Program-made: the position numbers and the translations under genes
The notes under the pieces: model-generated
Databases searched by the model: none
What the model was told of the DNA's origin: nothing
What the model saw: only the letters and a program-made list of their open reading frames with translations
Shown: positions 13,901 through 22,984 of the stretch, one piece after another
How positions within the stretch are numbered: the stretch's first letter is position 1
Layout of the letters: the number at the start of each line of letters is the position of its first letter
Source of the DNA: Rhynchonema sp. JSB1_4
Taxonomy: Eukaryota > Nematoda > Chromadorea > Monhysterida > Xyalidae
DNA: 64,000 nucleotides
NCBI GenBank assembly: GCA_030248065.1
Contig: JASAMV010007225.1
Location: 61,254 to 125,253 of the forward strand
Direction of reading: 5' to 3'

Positions 13901-13969
13901 GGCGCTTTGCCGCACCACATTTTTGGTGGTACAGTAGGTTGCCGCCTCGCTTGGGTAGCTACACCACTG
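13900..13969. mobile_element. Right end of a CAGTGGTGTAGC-family MITE
   Basis: The sequence GGTGGTACAGTAGG followed by GGGTAGCTACACCACTG matches the right end of the complete element at 50786-51599. The left part is missing. Confidence 0.55.
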
Positions 13970-14026
13970 GTACGACCTGAGGGGGAGAGATAGCGCACCC
14001 GATTGGGACCCCCTCCGCCCAGGAAC

Positions 14027-14855
14027 CAGTGGTGTCGTTGGTGAGGGGGGAAGGAGGGGGGTTACCCCCCTAGTATCCGGTATCTTGATTTTTTTACCCA
14101 GGGGTATCCGGTATCCTGACTTTTTGTCCAGTGGTGTCGTTGAGAAATTGAAACTTTCCCACACCCAGCCCAATTATCGGCAAATTTCCCATACAAACCC
14201 CCAAAAATCAAAAATTTCCCATACCAGGGGGGGTTTCTCCAAAAACTCAAAAATTTCCCATACCCGAGGGTGGGGGTTTTGAGAAAAATGACCACAAAAA
14301 TCTTCTAAAAGTGCCAAAATTGGTCTAAAAAGTGCTTAAAACAGAGTTTTCTTGCGGCTGCAAGCGATTTTTGACATTTTTGGACGAAAAATGGCCAATT
14401 TTGGTACTTCTCGGGGTCAAAAAGTCATTTCTTAGGGGTGCTTGTTCCAAAAGTGAAAAATTTCCCATACCCCCGGCCGATTTCCCATACCCCATACCAG
14501 GGGGGTAACCCCCCAACCCCCCTTAACGACACCACTGATGCTACCCTAAAATTTTCCGAAAACCGTAAAAATCGCCCCATTTTTTACCTCTAAAATACTC
14601 AAAATCGCTTGCTGGCGCAAGCATAACCCCAAAAATGACCATTTTTTGCGCTTCCAACATCAATTTTTCTCAATTTTCCTCTTAAAAATTGATCTTTTTT
14701 TGAACAACCCCCCTGGGTATCCGAGATTTTTTATTTTGGGAGGCAACCCCCCCCCCTGGTATCCGAGATTTTTCATTTTGGGTGTCCGGTATCCGAAAAT
14801 TTTGGATTTTGGGTATCCGGTATCCTGACTTTTTGATTTCCCAACGACACCACTG
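14027..14855. mobile_element. hAT-like MITE, CAGTGGTGTCG family (GGTATCCGG word)
   Basis: Ends are CAGTGGTGTCGTTGG and CCCAACGACACCACTG, with an exact 8-bp duplication CCAGGAAC on both sides. The words GGGTATCCGGTATCC and GGTATCCGAGATTTTT recur in the interior. Element 14129-14537 is nested inside. Confidence 0.85.
14129..14537. mobile_element. hAT-like MITE, CAGTGGTGTCG family (GGTATGGGAAATT word)
   Basis: It begins CAGTGGTGTCGTTGAG and ends CTTAACGACACCACTG. The word appears as AAATTTCCCATACC at least six times. It sits inside the GGTATCCGG element; no clean 8-bp duplication remains, and about 6 bp of host sequence seem lost at the junction compared with the copy at 15170-15580. Confidence 0.75.
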
Positions 14856-14901
14856 CCAGGAACTACACTGCCGGAGCACCTTTTAATACCACTTTTGACA
14901 C

Positions 14902-15023
14902 CAGTGATGTAGTTGGTCCGAGCAAGAAAGCTAGCTAGCTGGAGGGGTCCGGCGCAAGAAAGCTAGCTAGCTGGCCGTGAACCCCGATTTGGGGGGTATT
15001 GGTCCAGAAGTCATCACAAGCAG
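14902..15023. mobile_element. Truncated CAGTGATG-family MITE
   Basis: The left end CAGTGATGTAGTTGGTCCG with two GCAAGAAAGCTAGCTAG words and GATTTGGGGGGTATTGGTCC matches the first third of 15588-15975. The rest is missing, and the sequence passes into a GGTATTGG-repeat element. Confidence 0.65.
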
Positions 15024-15169
15024 GGGTTTGGTATTGAGTATATTTTTCTGGATTAGTATTGTGTATTGGTTTTGACCCAATACCTGGGCACAGTGTAGTT
15101 CCTGGGGGGGAGGGGGTCCCCCTTCGGGTACGCTATCTCCCCCTCAGGTGGTACACTATCCCCCTATCT

Positions 15170-15580
15170 CAGTGGTGTCGTAGGGGAGGGGGAAGGGGTT
15201 ACTCCCCTAGTATCCGGTATCTTGATTTTTTCACCCAGGGGTATCCGGTATCCTGACTTTTTGCCAGGGGTATCCTAGCCTAAAATTTTTCCGAAAACCG
15301 TAAAAATCGCCCTTTTTACCTCCAAAATGCTCAAAATCGCTTGCTGGCGCAAGCATAACCCCCAAAATGACCATTTTTGCGCCTCCAACACCAATTTTGT
15401 TCAATTTTCCTCTAAGAAATTGCCCTTTTTTGAACAGCCCCCTTGGGTATCCGAGATTTTTTATTTTGGGGGCAACCCCCCTGGTATCCGAGATTTTTCA
15501 TGTTGGGTATCCGGTATCCGAAAATTTTGGGTTTTGGGTATCCGGTATCCTGACCTTTTGATTTCCCAACGACACCACTG
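15170..15580. mobile_element. Nested hAT-like MITE, CAGTGGTGTCG family (GGTATCCGG word)
   Basis: Ends are CAGTGGTGTCGTAGG and CCAACGACACCACTG; flanks CCCTATCT and CCCTATCC match at 7 of 8 positions. It is a sister of 14027-14855 without the inner element. Confidence 0.85.
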
Positions 15581-15587
15581 CCCTATC

Positions 15588-15975
15588 CAGTGATGTAGTT
15601 GGTCCGAGCAAGAAAGCTAGCTAGCTGGAGGGGTCCGGCACAAGAAAGCTAGCTAGCCGGGTACCCCGATTTGGGGGGGTATTGGTCCAGAAGTCAAAAA
15701 CAGGAGTATGAAATTTGGTCTAAATTATGCTAAAATAAGCCTTAAAATGCGTATTTTTGCGCACGTGTGAGAAAATTTGAACGAATTTGACCATTTTGTC
15801 CCATAAAATGGTCATTTTGGCACTAAAATCAGCACTTTTCTTACTTGATGACCGGAGCAAGAAAGCTAGCTAGCCAGTTTGGGGGGGTATGGGTTTCGGA
15901 GCAAGAAAGCTACCTAGCAGTTGGGGGGTAATCCCCCCCCAGACCCCCCCCCCCCCCCCCCCCACCACATCACTG
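15588..15975. mobile_element. Nested hAT-like MITE, CAGTGATG family (AAGAAAGCTAGCTAG word)
   Basis: Ends are CAGTGATGTAGTTGG and ACCACATCACTG, with an exact 8-bp duplication GCCCTATC whose first G is the last base of the preceding element. It therefore inserted after 15170-15580 was already in place. Confidence 0.88.
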
Positions 15976-16308
15976 GCCCTATCGCCCCCTCCGGGTACAC
16001 TATCTCCCCCAATTTTTGCCTAAAATAGACATTTTTAGGCCAAAAAGTGTGATTTTCAGTGCAATGTTTTCAAAAGTCGCCAAAATATCCTTTCTATGAA
16101 GATTTTTTTCCAAAGAGGGGTAAAAATCGGTCAAAGTTTTTACCTCAAAAAGTGATTTTTTTCCTGAATTTGGGTCTTCCACCCCCTTCCCCCTCGGGGG
16201 TACACTATCTCCCCCTCCGAAAAAACGGGGGGGGGGGGGGTCCGCTACCCCCCTCCGGACCAGGAACTACACTGCCTGGGCAAACCCAATACCAATACCA
16301 GGCCAGCT

Positions 16309-16975
16309 CAGTGTAGTTCTTGGTTCGGCGGGGAAATTAGTGTACCTCACCTCCCTACTTTTTCGGAGGGGACATTAGTGTACCTCCCCAGTGTAGTTCC
16401 TGGTCCGGCGCGGCGGTTAGTGTACCTACCCCTTTTTTCGTGCGGCGGTTAGTGTACCTCCCTGGGGGGGGGAAGACCCAAATTCAGGAAAAAGTCACTT
16501 TTTGAGGTGGAAAATTTGACCGATTTTTGGCCCTTTTTGGAAAAAATTCTCCATAAAAAGGATATTTTGGCGACTTTTGACAACATTGACCTAAAAATCA
16601 CCCATTTTAGGCCTAAAAATGCCCATTTTAGGCCTATAATTGCTTATTTTAGGCAAAAATTAAGGCGGTTAGTGTACCTGACGCGGCGGTTAGTGTACTA
16701 GTGTACCTTGGTCGCGGCGGTTAGTGTACCTTAGGGGGGACCCCCATCCCCCCAGGAACTACACTGTACCTCCCTGAGGGGGAGGCCCAAAATCAGCGAA
16801 AAGTCACTTTTTGAGGAAGAAAATTTGACGTATTTTTGCCCCTTTTTGGAAAAAATTCTTCATAAAAAGGGTATTTTGGCGACTTTTGAAAACATTGACC
16901 TGAAAATCACACATTTTAGGCCTAAAAATGGCCATTTTAGGCAAAAATTGGGGAAATTGTACCCGGAGGCAGTGC
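16309..16975. mobile_element. CAGTGTAGTTCC-family MITE interrupted by a sister copy
   Basis: The outer element begins CAGTGTAGTTCTTGG at 16309 with ATTAGTGTACC words. Its sequence resumes after the inner copy at 16767 with the AAAGTCACTTTTTGAGG backbone and fades near 16975, without a recognisable right terminal repeat. Another family (CAGGGTTTTTTTTTC, word GTAGGTGCAAC) starts at about 16976. Confidence 0.6.
16389..16766. mobile_element. hAT-like MITE, CAGTGTAGTTCC family (GCGGTTAGTGTACC word)
   Basis: Complete element with ends CAGTGTAGTTCCTGG and CCAGGAACTACACTG and an exact 8-bp duplication TACCTCCC. The word GCGGCGGTTAGTGTACC occurs about five times. The backbone equals that of 17255-17642, which has a different word. 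Confidence 0.9.
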
Positions 16976-17254
16976 AGGGTTTTTTTTTCAAAATTCACCA
17001 GGTGCAACTTATGTAGGTGCAACCCCCCAATTTTTAGGTGCAAGCTGGCCAAAGTAGGTGCAACCCCTATTTTGGACAAAAAACGTCAATTTTAGGCTTT
17101 TTTTGCCAGGTTGTGTGTTCAATGCTATTTGCGTGCTTTTAGAAGTTCAGTAAAGTTGTAACGCAATGAATGCCTTTTCCTTTAGCAAAAGCAAACTTTT
17201 CAGGGAAAGTTCAACATTTTGTAGCACATTTTGTACTGGTTTCATTGTTGAGAA

Positions 17255-17642
17255 CAGTGTAGTTCCTGGGGGGGAGGGGGCCCCCCCCTCGGGTACGCTA
17301 TCTCCCCCTCGGGTGGTACACTATCCCCCTATCTCCCCCTCCGGGTACACTATCTCCCCCAATTTTTGCCTAAAATGGCCATTTTTAGCCCTAAAATGGG
17401 CATTTTTAGGCCTAAAATGTGTGATTTTCAGGTCAATGTTCTCAAAAGTCGCCAAAATACCCTTTTTATGAAGAATTTTTTCCAAAAAGGGGCAAAAATA
17501 GGTCAAATTTTCTCCCTCAAAAAGTGACTTTTTCCCGAATTTGGGTCTTCCCCCCCCCTTCCCCCCTCGGGGGTACACTATCTCCCCCTCAGAAAAAAAC
17601 GGGGGGTCCGCTATCTCCCCCTCCGGACCAGGAACTACACTG
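17255..17642. mobile_element. hAT-like MITE, CAGTGTAGTTCC family (GATAGTGTACC word)
   Basis: Complete 388-bp copy with an exact 8-bp duplication GTTGAGAA (17247-17254 and 17643-17650). The word GGGGGAGATAGTGTACC and variants occur six times as inverted clusters at both ends. The core carries CCTAAAATGGCCATTTTTAG and GTCAAAAGTCGCCAAAATA-type sequence shared by the whole family. No open frame of note. Confidence 0.92.
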
Positions 17643-17797
17643 GTTGAGAACCGATTGAGAAGAAAACGAAAGAGTAAAATTTTCATGTCACCATATCCAC
17701 ATTTGGGGGTCACGCACGTACGAATCAATTACTTTTTCGCTGTTCATTTACTGTGTGGGTATCTAATACTGTTGTCATGCTCTGCTCTAGTTCTAGT

Positions 17798-18154
17798 CAG
17801 TGTAGTTCCTGGGCGGAGGGGGGCCCCTTCCTAAGGTACACTAACCGCCGCACCAGGTACACTAACCGCCGCAATTTTTGCCTAAAATAGGCATTTTTAG
17901 CCCAAGATGGGCATTTTAGGCCTAAAATGGGTAATTTTCAGGTCAATGTTGTCAAAAGTCGCCAAAATACCCTATTTATGGAGAATTTTTTCCAAAAAAG
18001 GGCAAAAATAGGTCAAATTTTTTACCTCAAAGAAGGACTTTTTCCTGAATTTTGGTCTTCCCGCCTCCTTCCCCCCACAGGGAGGTACACTAACCGCCGC
18101 ACCGACAAAGTGGGTAGGTTCACTAACCGCCTCGCCGGACCAGGAACTACACTG
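17798..18154. mobile_element. hAT-like MITE, CAGTGTAGTTCC family (GCGGTTAGTGTACC word)
   Basis: Complete ends; flanks GTTCTAGT and ATCCTAGT match at 6 of 8 positions, so it is an older insertion. It has the same word as 16389-16766 and 51091-51485. Confidence 0.8.
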
Positions 18155-18504
18155 ATCCTAGTACAGCATGTATTTGTTTTGAATCTTATCACCAGCACAC
18201 CAGGTACTAACTGTGTGCGAAATCAATCAATCAGATCAATATTTTTTGTCGATGTCGACCAAATGCTTCGATGGAATCCCATTTATTGGAAGGAATGAAA
18301 AGCCGCGCAGCGCATTTTTTTTGTTTCTAAGCTTTCCAACCTTAAAAGATGCTGTATAAATGCTAAATTAGGCAAATAAGGGCCCAAAATTTTAGGTGCA
18401 CCCCCCAGGAACTCACAAAAACGGTGTTTTTTCGCCTTTTTGGTTGACCAAAATCATACCTCTCACGCTTCCGGTCCCAACCCCGCATCATACTTACCTC
18501 CCAC

Positions 18505-18666
18505 CAGTGTAGTTCCTGGTCCGGAGGGGGAGATAGCGGACCCTCCGTTTTTTTCGGAGGGGGAGATTGGAGATAGTGTACCCCCGAGGGGGGGAAGGGG
18601 GGGGAAGACCCAAATTCAGGAAAAGGGGGTACCGCCTGTTCCCCCTCCGGACCAGGAACTACACTG
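18505..18666. mobile_element. Short CAGTGTAGTTCC-family MITE with internal deletion
   Basis: Both ends are intact around a GGGGGAGATAGCGGACC-word cluster, but the core is mostly deleted. No 8-bp duplication is visible. It sits in a fragment of another family (GTGGGAGGTAAGTATGATG) seen complete at 50280-50690. Confidence 0.7.
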
Positions 18667-19048
18667 GACCCAATACCAATGCCAAACACTGGTATTTGGT
18701 ATTGGGGTTAAAAGCTAGTCCAGTTGCCTTGACCCATAGTTTTTTTGCTACTGAATGGTAGCCATTTGCTGCTAAAAATTTCCCGTTGCTGAAAAAAATT
18801 AGAGATTTAGTAGCAATTTGCTACTAAGATTTCAAGGTTTAGTACCAAAAAATATACCATAAGGTATCCAAACGTTACTTTCCTTCCTGAGCGTTTTATC
18901 CCTCAGAATACAACATACAAGAATACTTTTTTGGTGCGATGGTTCGGCGGCGAAGACCGAAGAGGAGTTAAAAATCTTTGGAAAATCATCCACGCCTATA
19001 AAAGGCAGAAAACGGCGTTTTGAGGCCAGCCGCTTCAGATTACGTTTA

Positions 19049-19152
19049 AGCCCAAGCCCAAGAAGCCTAGGCGTAGGCCTAAGCCTAAGCCTAAGCCTAA
19101 GCCTAGGCCTAAGCCTAAGCCAAAGCCTAAGTCCAAGCCTAAGGCTAAGCTC
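19049..19152. repeat. Interstitial telomere-type repeat (GCCTAA/TTAGGC)
   Basis: Imperfect GCCTAAGCCTAAGCC units run inside the Mutator-like element. TTAGGC is the nematode telomere unit. Other short TTAGGC blocks lie near 19813, 25731-25773, 58262-58320 and 60985. Confidence 0.85.
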
Positions 19153-19289
19153 AAGAAAACAAACAAAAAATGATGGCTATGTTTTGACATCCCAACCCCG
19201 ATTTCACTGTTATAAACACTATTTCTCATCATTTTGTTCATGTATAAATTAGTTTTAACCAAAAAAGCAAAAAAAACAAAAACATTCAC

Positions 19290-19364
19290 CGGCGCCGGCG
19301 GGACTCGAACCAGCGGTCCCGCAGGCACGAGTCCAACGCCTTCACCGCTGAGCTAGCGAGCCGA
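19290..19364 (-). other. tRNA-like Pol III promoter segment (A and B box)
   Basis: On the minus strand TAGCTCAGCGG (19345-19355) matches the A-box consensus and GGTTCGAGTCC (19301-19311) matches the B box, spaced as in a tRNA. The acceptor ends do not pair convincingly and I cannot assign an isotype. I read it as a tRNA-derived promoter captured in the transposon, not a functional tRNA gene. Confidence 0.7.
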
Positions 19365-19860
19365 CACATACTTACGTCTAGCCGCTGCTACTTATATCTA
19401 GCGCTGCTGCTGTCTAATACACACACGTGCATTAATTAATGCACACACAGCCAGCTGCGTGTAACGGTTAAACCTGATGATCAAGGGACCTGGATGATTT
19501 TCCAAAGATTTTTATCTCCTAATCGAAGACCGCCCATGCGGCATTGCCCGTTCTCTTTCTTTTTGTTTTGTGAGATGAGTTGGCCGCCCCCACCGGTTTG
19601 CCGAACCGGACCGTGCCGGGAAGACTCATTATAAATAAAAACGGATTAAACGGATTTTTGCTTGCTGGGGGAAGACTCATTATTTCTTTGAAAATAAAAC
19701 GGATTAAAGGGAATCCAGCTGGAACTTGGTCGGTCCTGAACCAATGTTTGGGCATGTTTGGTCTTTGCGTGTAGCAAACAGATAAAATCTTGAATCTTGA
19801 ATCTTGAATCTCAGGCTTAGGCTTAGGTAGGTTTACGCTCACGTTTAGGCATGTTGGCTT

Positions 19861-20165
19861 CAAATTTCAAATTCAAATTTTATCTGCAAGCTTACGCGAA
19901 GACCTTCACAAGATCCGGAAAAACCCTTAAATTAAAACAGTGTTAATAACAAAGAATGTGAACATGAATGAACAAACGACAATGGAAACGCACCGGTGAG
20001 ATTCGACCAACCAAAAGAGCCAAACTAGCGCAACCAACAGACAACAACGGCAAACTCAGCAACGGATGACGAGAACGAGAATACGATTTTGAATATTGAT
20101 GATGATCTGAAAGCAGCAACCCAGTGACTGAGGAGATCAGTCAACGACGGCGGAAAATTTTGAGA
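19861..20165 (-). mobile_element. 3' UTR fragment of a CR1-like LINE
   Basis: About 300 bp are nearly identical to the sequence following the reverse transcriptase stop codon at 42910-43190, in the same orientation. The short AAATTTC tandem at its edge looks like the microsatellite-type 3' terminus of CR1/L2 elements. It is a 5'-truncated insertion without coding sequence. Confidence 0.75.
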
Positions 20166-20382
20166 TAATGTGGCATAACAAAATAATGTGGCTTCAGTCT
20201 TGGCTCAGGCTTAAACTCAGGCTGCCTTCATCAAGCACTCACTTTTTATAGTGTCTTCTACTAATAGACAATATTAATCTGTCACAACTTTCCATTTTTA
20301 TAATTAGGCTTAGGTTGAATACACGCCGGTCACATACAACATGCATAATGAGTCTTCCTAGGAAACGGCCCTGGGGGAAAAC

Positions 20383-21048
20383 CAGAAGTTGCAATCGGGC
20401 CGGGTTTGGCCGGCCCGGCCCGAGCCGAGCCCCCAAATCTCCGGCCCGGCCCGACCCGAACCCCCAAATCTCCGGCCGGGCCCGGCCCGGCTCGATTTTT
20501 TGGCTCGATTTTAACCCAATTTTGTCATAATTTTTGCGATTTTTGAATCTATTTTTTTGGTTGAAAATAAATTGTTTTCAATGGTGTGGCTGGGGGGTGG
20601 GGGTCCCCACTTAGGTACAGTAGGTAGGTAGATTGACGCGCCATCGTGGTACAGTAGGTAGGTAGCCGCCACCGGCTGGTACAGTAGGTTGCTATTTTTG
20701 GCTCAAAATGGTATAAAATCGATATTTTTCACTCCAAATAGGCGAAAATTGTTCCCCCCCTAGCTCGGCCGGTGCAGCAGGTAGGTTGTTGAATGGTTGA
20801 TTGTAGGCCTTTCTGGTGGTACAGTAGGTCGATTGCACGCCTGGGTAGCCACGCCACTGATTGTTTTCCATGAAAAGGTCGTCAGATAGACAACACTGAT
20901 CACTTACTTGCCGAATCCGTCAGAAATTTTAGTATTTTTTGACAAAAAAATCCCTACTTTTTCAGTAAAATAAGTCACTTCAGAAGCTTCGGGCCGCCCG
21001 ACCCTCCAAATCTCCGGCGAGGTCGGGCCGGCCCGATTGCGACCTCTG
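20383..21048. mobile_element. hAT-like MITE, CAGAGGTCGC family (GGCCCG word), with nested element
   Basis: It begins CAGAAGTTGCAATCGGGCC and ends GGCCCGATTGCGACCTCTG, with an exact 8-bp duplication GGGAAAAC (20375-20382, 21049-21056). The word is GGCCCGGCCCG. A second element occupies 20579-20859. Related fragments lie at 47730-47825 and from 49557. Confidence 0.88.
20579..20859. mobile_element. Nested hAT-like MITE, CAGTGGCGTGGC family (GGTACAGTAGGTAGG word)
   Basis: The left end CAATGGTGTGGCTGG (one base off CAGTG) and right end GTAGCCACGCCACTG are flanked by an exact 8-bp duplication ATTGTTTT. The word GGTACAGTAGGTAGG occurs about four times and is shared with 50786-51599. Confidence 0.82.
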
Positions 21049-21076
21049 GGGAAAACTCATTACGGGGATTCCGTTT

Positions 21077-21470
21077 AAGGGCGGACTTAGGTTGAACACG
21101 GAACACGGAAATAATTTACATACAAACCAGTTTCATGGATTTCCGTGTCACGGAAATATTTCCGTGCACGGAAATATTTCCGTGTTCCGTGTTCCATGAC
21201 AAAATTTTTAAAATCACGGAACACGGAAATATTTCCGTGTTCCGTGTTCCGTGATTTTCAAAGTTATCACGGAACACGGAACACGGAAATAGTTCCGTGC
21301 ACGGAAATATTTCCGTGTTCCGTGATTTTCAAAATTATCACGGAACACGGAAATATTTCCGTGCACGGAAATATTTCCGTGTTCCGTGATTTTCAAAATT
21401 TTATCACGGAACACGGAACACGGAAATATTTCCGTGTTCCGTGTTCCGTGTTCAACCTAAGTCCGCCCTT
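21077..21470. mobile_element. Short element made of iterated GGAAATATTTCC palindromes
   Basis: Inverted ends AAGGGCGGACTTAGGTTG and complement enclose roughly a dozen copies of ACGGAAATATTTCCGTG, itself a palindrome, alternating with GTTCCGTGTTCC. Flanks TTCCGTTT and ATCCGTTT match at 7 of 8 positions. It can fold as many small hairpins or one long one. No open frame is meaningful because the repeats stay open in several frames. Confidence 0.75.
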
Positions 21471-21524
21471 ATCCGTTTTATTTTCAAAGAAATAATGAGT
21501 CTTCCCGCCAGAGCCTCTGCAGGA

Positions 21525-21735
21525 TAAACTGATTACAATAGTAATGAGGGCATGTGGACACTTGTTGATAGAGACAAGAATAATTCTTGTCTTTCTTGTC
21601 TTTCCTATCTTTCTTGTCTTTCGTATCAACAACCATGTATTACAGCGCTGCGTATAGGACACTGAGTTGATTGCAGAGGCCAGAAAGACAAGAATCGTGC
21701 GCGTTATCAGCAACTATGCGTTTCAACGCTGCGTT
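21525..21735. repeat. CACTTGTTGATAG / TTCTTGTCTTTC repeat block
   Basis: It contains GGACACTTGTTGATAG, runs of TTCTTGTCTTTC, and GCTGCGTATAGGACACT. It is the same vocabulary as the larger block at 23320-25400. Confidence 0.6.
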
Positions 21736-22422
21736 AATATAATGAATAATTTTAATAATGAAATATAGCGAATACATACGAATAACGAAAACGCCGGCTT
21801 TTGAACTGGCTGGGGATGAATTTAGATTGAATGCCGTAAATACCAGAAATAGTAAATAAACTCACAATAATGCACACATTATGAGAGCAGTAAATTATAT
21901 GAAATCCCATGAATTTATAAGTTAGCTAATGCGCACCACTCTTCAAATTGTCCCTCTAATGTGCAGGTCAACGGAAAGAATGGATTTAACATGACGGTAC
22001 GGTCGTGGTGGTGCATGCTGCATAAAAATTTGTTGCAAAAGTTTTGTGTGACATAAGCGAGATTTCCAGCAAAACGAGGACCAACTGATCTTGATTTCAG
22101 CTTATTCGCTGTGAGGGTAGCGTTACTCCTTCAAAAAATCGGACATTAAGTTTCGGAAGTGCCACCACCAATCTATAACAGATGGACTTTGTTCGGATCT
22201 AACCGTTGTTCGATAACTCAAACGGTCACGTGACTGAACCAGACGTGGACCAAGGCGGCCACCGATGTGATCCGTCAGCCTAGACCGGTCCAATACGATA
22301 ATTAGATTCGATTCCGGCGTTCCATCTGACTTAGGCTGCTCATGAAGGATTTTTGCACGAATTTGAAGGGACTACCTATAGATGTTGTGAGCAAAGATAT
22401 TTGACAAACTGCATTTCCTCAA

Positions 22423-22867
22423 GTGATAATTAACAAGTCAATAACAACAATAAGCAAGTCGTCGTTGGTTGAGACCAAGAGCCGGTTGACCGAGAACGGA
22501 GTATCTGTGCCTGACCCGCCCAATCATAACGCGTCTGCTTATCAGTACATACTGCAGGTAGCGCGCAACAAGTCTCAGATCCACAACTCGCTTCGTGCTG
22601 CGATTCATGCGAGGATGGGCCACTTCCAAGTATGTAATTAAAACGTTTGACAGAATATTAATCACAGTTGCAGTTGTATGTCTCATATTTCTTCCTCGTA
22701 TGCTTCAGGCAAAGTCCAAGCTCGAACGCGCCGCAGATGCCGCAAAAACGCTGGGAAAGCAGAAGAAGACCAAGAAACGCAGTTGTGTCAGTGCTGATGC
22801 ACCTCAATCAGTCAGTCAATCACATCGCCACCAGCCAAACGTGCTCGTGTGCTTGTCAGTCCTTTGA
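22423..22867 (+). CDS. Two exon-like segments of an unknown gene (partial)
   Basis: The first segment is open to a clean donor CTTCCAA/GTATGT at 22632, with product ending AAIHARMGHFQ. A 76-nt gap ends in TATGCTTCAG, and the next segment (22709-22867) continues in phase as AKSKLERAADAAKTLGKQKK and stops at 22865-22867. The join gives a basic, helix-prone C-terminus. I do not recognise the family, and upstream exons are not resolved (CAAAACGAGGACC near 22072 after TTTCCAG may be one). It may also be a chance pairing of splice-like sites. Confidence 0.35.
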
Positions 22868-22984
22868 TTTCTCAACGAGAGTTCCTTGAAAACTGTAGAT
22901 CCTACGAAGTCCAGCACACAGCCACAACAGCACAGGGAATCGGCACGGCACCAACACGTTCACAATTAAAATACTAACAACAAT

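Larger units (their letters stand above)
13970..14870. mobile_element. CAGTGTAGTTCC-family MITE fragment hosting a nest
   Basis: Only the GAGGGGGAGATAGCG-type subterminal sequence and the right end CCAGGAACTACACTG remain. A second element (14027-14855) inserted into the CCAGGAAC of its terminal repeat and duplicated it. Confidence 0.6.
15091..16274. mobile_element. hAT-like MITE, CAGTGTAGTTCC family (GATAGTGTACC word), nest host
   Basis: Ends are CAGTGTAGTTCCTGG and CCAGGAACTACACTG with an exact 8-bp duplication CCTGGGCA. Two other elements are inserted in it side by side (15170-15580 and 15588-15975). With them removed it matches the simple copy at 17255-17642. Confidence 0.9.
18960..19523. 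mobile_element. Mutator-like non-autonomous element with tRNA-like box and TTAGGC repeats, copy 1
   Basis: Terminal inverted repeats of about 30 bp (AGGAGTTAAAAATCTTTGG, TTCCAAAGATTTTTATCTCC) are bounded by an exact 9-bp duplication CGAAGACCG (18951-18959, 19524-19532). A 9-bp duplication is typical of Mutator/MULE elements. Inside are an imperfect GCCTAA array (about 19049-19152) and a tRNA-like segment on the minus strand. No transposase is encoded. Copy 2 is 57886-58426, and its mirror is 60867-61368. Confidence 0.85.

Noticed and set aside
19290..19364. Functional tRNA gene
   Set aside because: A and B boxes fit, but the acceptor stem does not pair and the segment lies within a transposon present in several copies.
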